This document shows, piece after piece, positions 44,049 through 51,915 of a stretch of DNA of 64,000 bases (its first letter is position 1; every line of letters begins with the position of its first letter). Below the pieces are notes generated by a model, which was not told the DNA's origin, ran no database searches, and worked only from the letters and a program-made list of their open reading frames with translations. A program made the translations under genes and the position numbers. The stretch covers positions 62,001 to 126,000 of the forward strand of contig CAZBNP010000004.1 of the NCBI GenBank assembly GCA_964493505.1, in the 5' to 3' direction. Origin of the DNA: Chryseosolibacter sp964493505 (GTDB taxonomy: Bacteria; Bacteroidota; Bacteroidia; Cytophagales; Cyclobacteriaceae).

Positions 44049-45401
44049 ATGAAGACGACAAAAATGTTCGGGGTGTGCTTTTTGATCTGGCTGTCCGGTA
44101 TTGGTGTGCAGGCACAGAATGGACCCGAACCATTAAGCTTTAAGGCGTCGGTTGTAAAGATCGATATTACTCCGCAAGACTCGCAGAACCTGCTTGGATA
44201 TGGCGCCCGTAAATCCACCGGTACGCACGATCCGATATTTCATCGCATCGTTGCCCTGGACGACGGCACCACACAATTTTTTCTCGTCTCGACTGACATC
44301 TGTCTGATGTCGCCGGCTGCATACGACCGTGTTGCCGAAACCCTTCGCAAGCGATATCGGATAGATCCCAAGAATTTCTGGTGGACTGTTACGCATACAC
44401 ATTCGGCGCCAGAGGTCGGTCCACCTGGAATGGGGAGCGCTTTTCTGGGCGAGCGGTTCAAGCATGAAACGGACCAGGCCTATACGCAAATGGTTGAAAA
44501 AGCACTAGTGGATGGGATTGGGCAGGCGCGTGAAAGCCTTGTCCCTGCCAGGATGGGGGTAGGATGGGGATTTTCCCGGGCGAATATCAATCGCCGCGCA
44601 GTTGATGTTGATGGTAAAGCTTCGCTGGGCTTGAACCCTGACGGACCGGTAGACCGGAAGATAGGTATCATCCGCCTTGATCACCCCGACGGCAAGCCAC
44701 TTGCTTTGATTGCGAACTACGCCATACATGGTACGGTGCTCGGTCCGCAAAATCTCCTCATAAGCGGCGACGCCCCGGGAGTTGTTTCTGAATACGTTGA
44801 AGATCAGATCGGCGTGCCGATGGTTTTTATCAATGGCGCAGCGGGAAATCTCGCGCCGATTTACAGTGTGTACCCCTCACCACAGGCGGGCCATCTCGGT
44901 CAGTTCAGAGTCTTGCTGGGCGACCGTATTCTGGAGGCTAACGAGAAAATCAAAACGGATATCGCGCAAGTGAAATTGACCTCCGGTGTGGTGACGGTGA
45001 AGACCCCTCGGAAACCCGGGTTGAGCTGGCCGGATGGTCTTGAAGATTACAGCAGCACCACAAAAGATGGGAAACCGCTTGTCAACCTACCGGTGCGTTT
45101 CCTCAATATAAACGAAGACATTGCTATCTGGAGCACACCGCTGGAGTTGTTTTGCGAGGTGTCTAATGAAGTCCGCGACCGCTCACCCTTTGCCTATACG
45201 TTCTATTTCGGTTATGGCAATGGGTGGCTCGGATATTTGCCCACTGCGGAAGAATGGCCTTACGGCGGATATGAAGTGGAACGGGTATCCCCGTTCACTT
45301 CGGCTGCTGCCGGAGAACTTACCGAAGCTGTGCTGAGATATTTCGAGGACGCCAAACGCGAACAGGAAAGACCTGACCGGACCAGGAAAAGCAAACGGTA
45401 G
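44049..45401 (+). CDS. Neutral/alkaline ceramidase-family hydrolase
   Basis: The 450-residue exported protein has signal MKTTKMFGVCFLIWLSGIGVQAQ. It matches the N-terminal ceramidase domain: SVVKIDITPQDSQNLLGYGA, FFLVSTDICLM, and the zinc site TVTHTHSAPEVGPPG. A second His/Glu set (YAIHGTVLGPQN, ISGDAPGV) follows. Bacteroidota carry many of these on sphingolipid- or glycan-linked loci; most lack the C-terminal Ig domain of true neutral ceramidases, and this one is also short. The exact amide or ester substrate is unknown. The stop lies inside a hairpin. Confidence 0.9.
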   Translation: MKTTKMFGVCFLIWLSGIGVQAQNGPEPLSFKASVVKIDITPQDSQNLLGYGARKSTGTHDPIFHRIVALDDGTTQFFLVSTDICLMSPAAYDRVAETLRKRYRIDPKNFWWTVTHTHSAPEVGPPGMGSAFLGERFKHETDQAYTQMVEKALVDGIGQARESLVPARMGVGWGFSRANINRRAVDVDGKASLGLNPDGPVDRKIGIIRLDHPDGKPLALIANYAIHGTVLGPQNLLISGDAPGVVSEYVEDQIGVPMVFINGAAGNLAPIYSVYPSPQAGHLGQFRVLLGDRILEANEKIKTDIAQVKLTSGVVTVKTPRKPGLSWPDGLEDYSSTTKDGKPLVNLPVRFLNINEDIAIWSTPLELFCEVSNEVRDRSPFAYTFYFGYGNGWLGYLPTAEEWPYGGYEVERVSPFTSAAAGELTEAVLRYFEDAKREQERPDRTRKSKR

Positions 45402-45427
45402 TCGCTTGATCACTCGCGACTACCGTT
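45394..45427 (+). terminator. Stem-loop overlapping the ceramidase stop codon
   Basis: Perfect 12-bp arms (AACGGTAGTCGC / GCGACTACCGTT) with a 10-base loop; the TAG stop at 45399 lies in the left arm. No T-run follows. It has the same geometry as the hairpin at 42664. Confidence 0.55.
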
Positions 45428-45572
45428 AGGCCTTGTTCAGAGTTCCCGCATTGCCCTTCGCCTATTTCAACAGCTCCTCGGTAAAAAAATGACGGTAAGG
45501 GGTGACATGTCTGCCGGAAATTTGTTTTCTTTCGCATTGATGCAACAAATTTTCTGCGCACCGGTCCGTTAG

Positions 45573-46733
45573 ATGAGAGAGAAAATCAATGAGTTCTTTA
45601 AATCGAACACGAGCAGCGGAGTCATTCTGACCGTTTGTGTAATTATTTCGCTGGCGATAGCAAACTCACCTCTCGGAATTCCTTTTCAAAACCTGTTGGA
45701 TTTTCCACTCGGCATTGAAACCGGTTCAGTGCACCTCCGGTACTCTGTTGGTTCCTGGATCAACGACGGTCTGATGGTGGTCTTCTTCCTGATGGTAGGG
45801 CTTGAAATTAAACGCGAGATCCTTTACGGTGAGCTCTCGACCCCGGCGAAAGCCGCATTGCCGATGGTATGCGCTTTTGGCGGCGCCTTTCTCCCGGCCA
45901 TGATATATTTGGCCATAAACCACCGATTGCCTACGGAACACGGATGGGGGATACCAATGGCAACCGATATTGCTTTTGTATTGGCTGTTGTCACTATGCT
46001 GGGCAAGCGTGTTCCCGCATCGTTAAAGATCTTCCTGGCGGCACTTGCTATCGTGGATGATCTCTTTGCTGTAGCGGTCATTGCATTCTTTTACACCGGA
46101 GACCTGCAACTTTCGTATCTCCTCTACGCACTAGGTGTATTGGCGTTGTTGGTTATGTTCAACCGTTTTGGCGTCCAGTCACTTTGGTTCTACCTCATTC
46201 CAGGAATTTTTATGTGGTATTTTATTCATCATTCCGGTGTCCACGCTACCATAGCCGGAGTTCTCACTGCCATGGTAATTCCCACGAAGAGAGGTGAGCG
46301 TGATATATCTCCCCTGGAGAACCTGGAACACACGCTGGCAATACCGGTAAGTTTCTTCATTGTCCCGATATTCGCCATCGCCAATACCAACATTCATTTC
46401 GAAAAGTCGATGTTCGAAGCCCTCGTCGCTCCTCTGGGGTTGGGTATTGTCCTCGGACTCTTCCTGGGAAAACCAATTGGAATTTTTTCTGTCACCTGGA
46501 TCATGACGCGCCTCCGAATAGCAGATCTGCCCAAAGGTTTTCGCTGGGGGCACGTTGTAGGGTTAGGGTTTCTCGCCGGTATAGGCTTTACGATGTCGAT
46601 ATTCATTTCACTGTTATCATTTGCTGATCCGCAATGGGTCGCTGACGCGAAATTGTCTGTCCTGGTCGGGTCGCTTCTTTCGATGATAACCGGCTGCATC
46701 ATACTCAATAGAATACCGGTGGCGCCGGCGTAA
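45573..46733 (+). CDS. nhaA: Na+/H+ antiporter NhaA
   Basis: The 386-residue inner-membrane antiporter exchanges sodium for protons for pH and salt homeostasis. Motifs: SWINDGLMVVFFLMVGLEIKRE near the N-terminus, IPMATDIAFVLAVV, and ALAIVDDLFAVAVIAFFY with the essential adjacent aspartates. GIGFTMSIFISLLSF is in the C-terminal part. Length and order are those of standard NhaA. It is transcribed alone; the Rrf2 operator begins 45 bases after its stop. Confidence 0.96.
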   Translation: MREKINEFFKSNTSSGVILTVCVIISLAIANSPLGIPFQNLLDFPLGIETGSVHLRYSVGSWINDGLMVVFFLMVGLEIKREILYGELSTPAKAALPMVCAFGGAFLPAMIYLAINHRLPTEHGWGIPMATDIAFVLAVVTMLGKRVPASLKIFLAALAIVDDLFAVAVIAFFYTGDLQLSYLLYALGVLALLVMFNRFGVQSLWFYLIPGIFMWYFIHHSGVHATIAGVLTAMVIPTKRGERDISPLENLEHTLAIPVSFFIVPIFAIANTNIHFEKSMFEALVAPLGLGIVLGLFLGKPIGIFSVTWIMTRLRIADLPKGFRWGHVVGLGFLAGIGFTMSIFISLLSFADPQWVADAKLSVLVGSLLSMITGCIILNRIPVAPA

Positions 46734-46777
46734 AAGTTCGTTGTCTGCACGCCACCCTCTTTGCTGGTAGCGAACAG

Positions 46778-46803
46778 AATAAAAGATATAAAACTCTTTT
46801 ATT
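46778..46803. promoter_or_regulatory. Palindromic operator copy 1 (AATAAAAGA-N8-TCTTTTATT)
   Basis: Perfect 9-bp arms with an 8-base spacer lie upstream of the rrf2 gene; the right arm reaches the -33 region of the predicted promoter. An almost identical site is found 518 bases downstream, in front of the oxidase operon. Autoregulation by the Rrf2 protein is inferred. Confidence 0.7.
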
Positions 46804-46819
46804 ATTGGAAGGCTCTTCC

Positions 46820-46827
46820 TAACTTTG
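46820..46827 (+). promoter_or_regulatory. Predicted -7 element of the rrf2 promoter
   Basis: TAACTTTG matches the Bacteroidota -7 consensus TAnnTTTG exactly, 20 bases ahead of the rrf2 start codon. No clean TTG is found at the usual -33 distance; that region is the right arm of the palindrome, which fits repression by promoter occlusion. Confidence 0.5.
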
Positions 46828-46846
46828 TCTCGTTAACGAGCAGGGA

Positions 46847-47281
46847 ATGTTTTCAAAAGCTTGCGAATATGGAATCCGGGCGATGTTGTACGTCGCCGGA
46901 AAATCGCGCGAAGGCGCTCGCATCGGTATTAAGGAGATTGCGTCAGCAATAGGCTCGCCTGAGCCGTTCATGGCCAAGATACTGCAAGATCTCAGCCGCA
47001 AGGGGCTGGTCGCCTCGGTCAAGGGCCCGAACGGCGGTTTCTACATGCAGACAACTCACCTTCATAATTCGCTCGCTGATATTGTCACCGCCATTGATGG
47101 GGGAGACTTGTTTACAGGGTGCGGGCTCGGCTTGAAGGCGTGTAATGAAAAGAGACCCTGTCCCATACATTTTGAGTTTAAGGAGATCCGGTCAAACCTG
47201 AAAGCCATGCTGCAGAGCACTACGCTGGAAGATTTCGCCGAAGACTTTGAAGCGGGCCGCTTTTACCTGAAACGCGCCTGA
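46847..47281 (+). CDS. Rrf2-family Fe-S transcriptional regulator (NsrR/IscR-like)
   Basis: The 144-residue regulator has an N-terminal winged helix (ACEYGIRAMLYVAGKSREG, IASAIGSPEPFMAKILQDLS, VKGPNGGFYM). Three cysteines C92, C99 and C105 (GCGLGLKACNEKRPCP) are in the position where NsrR and IscR bind an Fe-S cluster, with one extra residue in the first interval. Genes downstream encode a heme-copper oxidase and the RIC Fe-S repair protein, both typical targets of nitric-oxide or iron-sulfur sensing. Matching palindromes on both sides of the gene make it the likely local repressor. NO versus redox or iron sensing cannot be told from sequence. Confidence 0.92.
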   Translation: MFSKACEYGIRAMLYVAGKSREGARIGIKEIASAIGSPEPFMAKILQDLSRKGLVASVKGPNGGFYMQTTHLHNSLADIVTAIDGGDLFTGCGLGLKACNEKRPCPIHFEFKEIRSNLKAMLQSTTLEDFAEDFEAGRFYLKRA

Positions 47282-47294
47282 TATTTTTTTGCAT

Positions 47295-47322
47295 AAATAA
47301 AGGATAAAATGATCTTTTATTT
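47295..47322. promoter_or_regulatory. Palindromic operator copy 2, in front of the oxidase operon
   Basis: The 10-bp arms (AAATAAAGGA / TCTTTTATTT, one mismatch) with an 8-base spacer match operator copy 1 in sequence and spacing. It ends 9 bases before the start codon of the CcoN-like gene, where a bound protein would block transcription or ribosome access. Confidence 0.7.
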
Positions 47323-47331
47323 CAGATAACC

Positions 47332-49452
47332 ATGAAAGACGTAGCAAGACCTTACCTGTTGTGCGTATTTATTTTGCTGTCATCGCCTCTGATGGCGGCA
47401 GACCCGGGAGGAACCCTGGATGTACTAGCGCTTGGATTGATAGCTGCTGTTGTCTTCCTCGTAGTGTTGGTCCTTTGGGTTGTGTTGAAAGTCAGGACCC
47501 TGTTGACCCGGAAGCAGTCTGCACTGCCTGAGCAGCAGGGCGTGTTTCGCGGTTATCTTCAGGAACTGGGATCACGGGAAATTGACTTACTTCTTCGCGC
47601 GCGAAAAGCATGGAAAGGAAAAACACCCACCGGTCTCAGCATTATTTGGTTGCTATTCATCCTGTTTGTTCCCGCTGTCGCAGGTGCGCAACCGAACGGT
47701 ACTCCATTGTTGGAGCAGCCTGGTATTGTCATCACCGTGGTGTTGCTTCTGATACCGCTTTTGGTCGCGGTTGTATTTCTTATCGCCAGGGTCAACAGGA
47801 TGATCAGCAGACATCATCGCCACGAGCGGGAAGCCGAAGCAGAACGCCTTGCCGAATACCTGCTCTCACTGAAAGACGACGATCTCGAGTCATCGCTGCT
47901 GAAAAGAAAAGCTTCGCTCGAAAGTCGCCTGCAGGGAAACGAACTTTCGGGGGAAAAGAACGCTGAAGATCCCAGAGGGCTGGTGTACACCGCTGCCAGT
48001 GCGAACCTGCAGTTCGTTGCCATGAAGAAACGGTCGGCCAAAAGGCCGAATATCGATCCGGCTTTCTCGAAGCTTATTCTCTGGTACCTCGGCTGCGCTA
48101 TCTTCTGGCTTGTTTTCGGAACGACGGTGGGGGAGTATCTCGGGATCAAGTTTGTCGCCCCGGACGTGGATCATCAAAGTTGGTTGAGTTTTGGAAGGCT
48201 TCGCCCTGTCCATACCAATGCAGTCTTCTGGGGCTGGTCGTCTCTCGGCATGATCGGGCTTGGCTATTACATTGTTTCCATCGTAAGCAACGTTCCGATT
48301 GCGAGCATGAAGAAGGGTTGGTTGGCGCTCATACTTATCAATTCGTCGGTGTTCGTGGGCACGATTTCGCTGATGGCCGGAATTAACAACGGGGGAGGTG
48401 AGTACCGGGAGTACATCTGGCCGGTAATGGCGCCGTTTGGCGCGGGACTTGTCATAACGCTTATCAACTTCATTCAAACGATCGCCAGGCGCAAGACCCA
48501 TGAGATCTATATCTCGAACTGGTACATTGTCGCGGCCATTATTTTTACCCTGGTGATAAGCTTTGTCGCTTACTGGCCGACCTGGCAAAACGGGTTAGGC
48601 GAGACGATTGTACAGGGTTACTACATGCACCAGGGTGTAGGGATGTGGTTCATGCTGTTTACCCTGGGTATAGTGTATTATTTTCTTCCGCAGCAGCTGA
48701 ATAAACCCATCTATTCTTACAGTCTCGGTATCCTCGCGTTCTGGACGCAAATCTTGTTTTACACGGTTATTGGTACGCACCATTTTGTTTTCAGTTCCAT
48801 ACCCTGGTCGTTGCAGACAGTGGCTATTGTCGGAAGTATGGGGATGGTAATCCCGGTCGTCGCAGGGACGACAAATTTCCTGATGACGTTCAAGGGAGAT
48901 TTTGGCAGAATTAACAGTAGCTATACACTTCCCTTTTTCCTGGTTGGCATTGTCTTCTACTTTACCGGTTCGTTTCAGGGCACTGCGGAGGCATTCCGTT
49001 ATACGAATCTGCTGTGGCACTTCACCGATTTTACGGTTGCTCACTCACACATGACTATGTATGGCATCATCGCTTTCTTTTTGTGGGGAGGCATCTATGC
49101 GCTGGTGCCCAGGCTTACGGGCAGGGAACCTTCGCAGTGGTTGGTGGGAGCGCACTTCTGGCTTGCATTCGTTGGACTGCTGTTGTACTCCATTCCCCTG
49201 ATGCTCGGTGGAACATTGAGAGGTATGCAGTGGATGGGGGGTGTTCCCTTTATGGAAACGGTTACTATGATGGCACCGTACTGGTTATGGCGGGCTATCG
49301 GTGGATCGATGATGTGGCTGTCGCACCTGATCTTCGCGTATAACTTTTATAGTATGATATCTCCGGGGCGGGAATATGATATCAGGAAACTGGCCTTCAG
49401 GAAAATTGCAAAAATAAATGGGTCGGAAAGAGAAACCGAGTTTGTGAACTGA
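47332..49452 (+). CDS. ccoN: CcoN-like heme-copper oxidase subunit I with duplicated N-terminal membrane extension
   Basis: The 706-residue inner-membrane protein splits at about residue 240. The C-terminal part matches C-type oxidase subunit I: H294 (RPVHTNAVFWGW), H433 (GYYMHQGVGMWF), Y477 at the cross-linked Tyr position, H483/H484 (IGTHHF), and H571/H573 (TVAHSHMTMYG). Differences from typical CcoN: FQG replaces FEG (Q549), and the AHSHMTMYG helix resembles NorB. The NorB Fe-site glutamates are absent. The first 200 residues hold two copies of a unit made of a signal-like helix, PxGT, a membrane helix and a YLxxL...RKA tail. It likely reduces O2, but an NO role is possible given the RIC and Rrf2 context. 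Confidence 0.9.
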   Translation: MKDVARPYLLCVFILLSSPLMAADPGGTLDVLALGLIAAVVFLVVLVLWVVLKVRTLLTRKQSALPEQQGVFRGYLQELGSREIDLLLRARKAWKGKTPTGLSIIWLLFILFVPAVAGAQPNGTPLLEQPGIVITVVLLLIPLLVAVVFLIARVNRMISRHHRHEREAEAERLAEYLLSLKDDDLESSLLKRKASLESRLQGNELSGEKNAEDPRGLVYTAASANLQFVAMKKRSAKRPNIDPAFSKLILWYLGCAIFWLVFGTTVGEYLGIKFVAPDVDHQSWLSFGRLRPVHTNAVFWGWSSLGMIGLGYYIVSIVSNVPIASMKKGWLALILINSSVFVGTISLMAGINNGGGEYREYIWPVMAPFGAGLVITLINFIQTIARRKTHEIYISNWYIVAAIIFTLVISFVAYWPTWQNGLGETIVQGYYMHQGVGMWFMLFTLGIVYYFLPQQLNKPIYSYSLGILAFWTQILFYTVIGTHHFVFSSIPWSLQTVAIVGSMGMVIPVVAGTTNFLMTFKGDFGRINSSYTLPFFLVGIVFYFTGSFQGTAEAFRYTNLLWHFTDFTVAHSHMTMYGIIAFFLWGGIYALVPRLTGREPSQWLVGAHFWLAFVGLLLYSIPLMLGGTLRGMQWMGGVPFMETVTMMAPYWLWRAIGGSMMWLSHLIFAYNFYSMISPGREYDIRKLAFRKIAKINGSERETEFVN

Positions 49453-49464
49453 CCGGCGTCGATT

Positions 49465-50478
49465 ATGGAAATGTTTAATGATCATCGGAAGTTATTTGGA
49501 ATGGCGACGCTTCTCTTCGTGGGGCTGACATTCTTCGTGGTAATACTTCCGGCACTTAACAACCAGCGAATGAATGCGCCCTTACCCGGCGCGGAACCCT
49601 TAACGGGTGAGGCGTTGGCGGGCAAGCATGTCTATATTGAAAATGGCTGTGTTGCCTGTCATTCCCAGCAGGTGAGGAACGTGGAAATGGACGGGGTGTG
49701 GGGTGCGAGGCCGAGTGTCGCTGCCGACTACGCCGGAAACCGGCGCATGACCTGGTGGATGAATACGGCTACCCTGATGGGTACGGGGCGCATAGGTCCG
49801 GATCTTACCAGCATTGGAACCCGGTTGCCCAGTGAGGCATGGCACCTCCTACACCTGTACAATCCACGTGCGGTAGTGTCGGAATCGATCATGCCTGCCT
49901 ACCCGTGGATGTTTGAGTGGAAAGAGACGGTGGGTGACACGGACGTGGAAGTAAGCGTTCCGGAAGAGTTCCGGCGCGGAAAAACGGGGAGCCTGGTCGC
50001 GAAGGAAAAGGCTGTTCAACTCGTGGCGTATTTGCAGAGTTTGAAGCAGACACCGCTGCCTGACGGAACCCCTTCGCCTGAGTTCCTTTACAGACGAAAA
50101 ACCGAACAGGCTGTTGACGGTGTCGTTCAGGGCAGTATGGAATTGGACGGCGGGAAATTGTACGCCGGCAATTGTCAGGCATGTCATCAGGCAAATGGCG
50201 AAGGATTAAAAGGTGCTTTTCCCCCGCTGAAGTCAAGTCCTATCGTCCTTGATGATGATCCGGGGATGCTGATCGAGATCATTATGAAAGGATACGATGC
50301 GCGTCCGGAGTATGCTTCTATGCCTGCCGTTGGCGAAATGAGCGCATTGACGGCGGAAGAGATTACGGCTATTATCAACCACGAAAGAACAAGCTGGGGA
50401 AATAATGCCCGTAAGATTCCCTTGGAGGAGGTGGATTCTATACTCACTGATTTGAAGAAAAAAACGCCGGAAATATGA
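49465..50478 (+). CDS. ccoO: Di-heme cytochrome c subunit: CcoO plus CcoP-like domain
   Basis: The 337-residue protein is anchored by one N-terminal helix (MATLLFVGLTFFVVILPAL). The first heme site is C62-VA-C65-H66 (ENGCVACHSQQVRN) in a CcoO domain with IGPDLTSIGTR and axial Met in SIMPAYPWMF. The second is C237-QA-C240-H241 (GNCQACHQANGEG) with Met in ASMPAVG, equivalent to a CcoP-type domain. In most Bacteroidota cbb3 operons CcoN and CcoO are fused and CcoP is separate; here O and P are fused instead. It hands electrons to the CcoN-like subunit. 12 bases separate the genes. Confidence 0.9.
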   Translation: MEMFNDHRKLFGMATLLFVGLTFFVVILPALNNQRMNAPLPGAEPLTGEALAGKHVYIENGCVACHSQQVRNVEMDGVWGARPSVAADYAGNRRMTWWMNTATLMGTGRIGPDLTSIGTRLPSEAWHLLHLYNPRAVVSESIMPAYPWMFEWKETVGDTDVEVSVPEEFRRGKTGSLVAKEKAVQLVAYLQSLKQTPLPDGTPSPEFLYRRKTEQAVDGVVQGSMELDGGKLYAGNCQACHQANGEGLKGAFPPLKSSPIVLDDDPGMLIEIIMKGYDARPEYASMPAVGEMSALTAEEITAIINHERTSWGNNARKIPLEEVDSILTDLKKKTPEI

Positions 50479-50750
50479 GATGCTTTGCTCTGTTTTTACT
50501 GACCAGTCTGTGCCTGATCCCCGGCGGTGTTGTGTTGGCGTGTGATGTATGCCAGCGTCAACAGCCGAAGTTCCTGGGTGGAATTACACATGGTGCCGGA
50601 CCGCAAAACGATTGGGATTATGTGATTGTGGCAGCCATGGTGCTGATCGCGTTCATCTCCCTGGTCTACGCGGTGTGGTGGACATTCAAACCGGGAGAAA
50701 AGGACAAAAAACACATTAAGTACAGCATCTTCAATCCAGTTGATCCATGA
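50475..50750 (+). CDS. Small CxxC membrane protein of the oxidase operon (91 aa)
   Basis: The 91-residue protein has a signal peptide followed by ACDVCQRQQPKFLGGITHG with a CxxC pair, then one membrane helix (YVIVAAMVLIAFISLVYAVW) and a basic tail. It overlaps the di-heme gene by 4 bases (ATGA), so translation is coupled. The exported CxxC could bind copper or take part in heme/thiol chemistry during oxidase assembly, or the protein may be a CcoQ-like structural subunit. No firm family known to me. Confidence 0.8.
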   Translation: MRCFALFLLTSLCLIPGGVVLACDVCQRQQPKFLGGITHGAGPQNDWDYVIVAAMVLIAFISLVYAVWWTFKPGEKDKKHIKYSIFNPVDP

Positions 50751-51142
50751 GCAAGAAAAGCAAGGTCTTTATTTTTATTGATGATGCTGAGCAACCGGTT
50801 GCTGAGTTTGATGCACCGATTCGATTTGAGCTTGATACACGTAAGCTCGTCGATGGGGAGCATACACTTAGAATCGTTGGCAAGGATCCGTCCGGGAAAG
50901 AGGGTATTCGTATTATTCCTTTCGTTGTGCGCAATGGCCCTGCTATTGCAATCGAGGGTTTGAAGAAAGATGAAGTTGTAGACGGGGTTCTGCCGATCAT
51001 GATCAATGCATACGGGAAGGGCGATCAGCATAGTTTCCTCATCGAGGGAAGTGAGACGCCACACAGTATCCCGTCATGGTTTTGGGCATTGATCATTTTG
51101 TTTTTTGGGTGGGCGCTTTACTATGGTATAAATTTTATATAA
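50747..51142 (+). CDS. Ig-like protein with C-terminal membrane anchor (131 aa)
   Basis: Residues 1-100 are beta-rich and Ig-like, with repeated strands (HTLRIVGKDPSGKEGIRIIP, NGPAIAIEGLKKDEVVDG). A single membrane helix closes the protein (WFWALIILFFGWALYYGINF). No signal peptide is seen, so it is probably tail-anchored. It overlaps the preceding gene by 4 bases. It is likely an accessory subunit of the oxidase that docks the cytochrome domains; inferred from position alone. Confidence 0.78.
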   Translation: MSKKSKVFIFIDDAEQPVAEFDAPIRFELDTRKLVDGEHTLRIVGKDPSGKEGIRIIPFVVRNGPAIAIEGLKKDEVVDGVLPIMINAYGKGDQHSFLIEGSETPHSIPSWFWALIILFFGWALYYGINFI

Positions 51143-51158
51143 CGCTTTTAATGAAACA

Positions 51159-51893
51159 ATGAATAACATGGAAACAACAGACACTTTAACGCTGGGGGAG
51201 ATCGTTAGACGGAACTATAAGGCCGCCGACGTCCTGGAAAAATTTTCGCTCGATTTCTGCTGCAACGGAAATCGAAGTATTGAAGACGCGTGCGCGGCGA
51301 TTGGTATTGATCCCGAAGCTGTCAGGACCGAATTGAAGAAGGTTGAAGGCGAGGCCGGCACGGACGGTGTAAACTTCGATTCCTGGGCGCTTGATACGCT
51401 TGCGGACTATATCGTAAAGCGACATCACGCTTATGTGGAGGAACAGACACCGAAGATTAAAGGATACCTCGACAAGATCAGACAGGTACACGGAAGTCGT
51501 CATCCTGAATTGTTCGAGATACACACACTGTTCAGCGAAATCGGAGGTGAATTGTCCGTTCACATGAAAAAGGAGGAACTGATGCTGTTTCCATTCATCC
51601 GGAAGATCCAAAAGGCGAAAGAGAACAACGAAACCGCGGAGTCTCCTTTGTTTAAGTCGGTGGAGTCGCCTGTGAAGATGATGATGGCTGATCACGCCGA
51701 CGAAGGGGAGAAGTTTGCCCGGATTGCCGTGTTGACGAAAAATTATCAGGTGCCTGCGGATGCCTGTAATACGTTTTCGCTTACCTATCAATTGTTGAAG
51801 GAGTTCGAAAAGGACCTTCACATGCATATTCATCTGGAGAATAATATTCTCTTCCCTAAGTCCATCGAGTTGGAATCTGAGTTGAAAAAGTAG
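51159..51893 (+). CDS. ric: RIC di-iron iron-sulfur cluster repair protein (ScdA/YtfE-like)
   Basis: The 244-residue cytosolic protein repairs Fe-S clusters damaged by nitric oxide or oxidants. The N-terminal ScdA domain has FSLDFCCNGNRSIEDACAAI with the paired Cys. The hemerythrin-like domain supplies di-iron ligands at IVKRHHAYVEEQTP, VHGSRHPELFEIHTLF, LSVHMKKEELMLFPF, MADHADEGEKF and LHMHIHLENNILFPK. It lies in the Rrf2-regulated operon, 16 bases after the Ig-like gene, and is the strongest hint that the operon responds to NO. Start may be the ATG at 51159 or 51168. Confidence 0.95.
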   Translation: MNNMETTDTLTLGEIVRRNYKAADVLEKFSLDFCCNGNRSIEDACAAIGIDPEAVRTELKKVEGEAGTDGVNFDSWALDTLADYIVKRHHAYVEEQTPKIKGYLDKIRQVHGSRHPELFEIHTLFSEIGGELSVHMKKEELMLFPFIRKIQKAKENNETAESPLFKSVESPVKMMMADHADEGEKFARIAVLTKNYQVPADACNTFSLTYQLLKEFEKDLHMHIHLENNILFPKSIELESELKK

Positions 51894-51915
51894 ATGGACG
51901 CTTAGCATCTGTTTT

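Noticed and set aside
47332..49452. Annotation of the oxidase as a nitric oxide reductase (NorB)
   Set aside because: The FeB glutamates of NorB are missing and the cross-link Tyr of cbb3 enzymes is present, so CcoN-like is the safer label.
51186..51908. 240-residue open frame opposite the RIC gene
   Set aside because: It mirrors the hemerythrin gene exactly and has no motif of its own.
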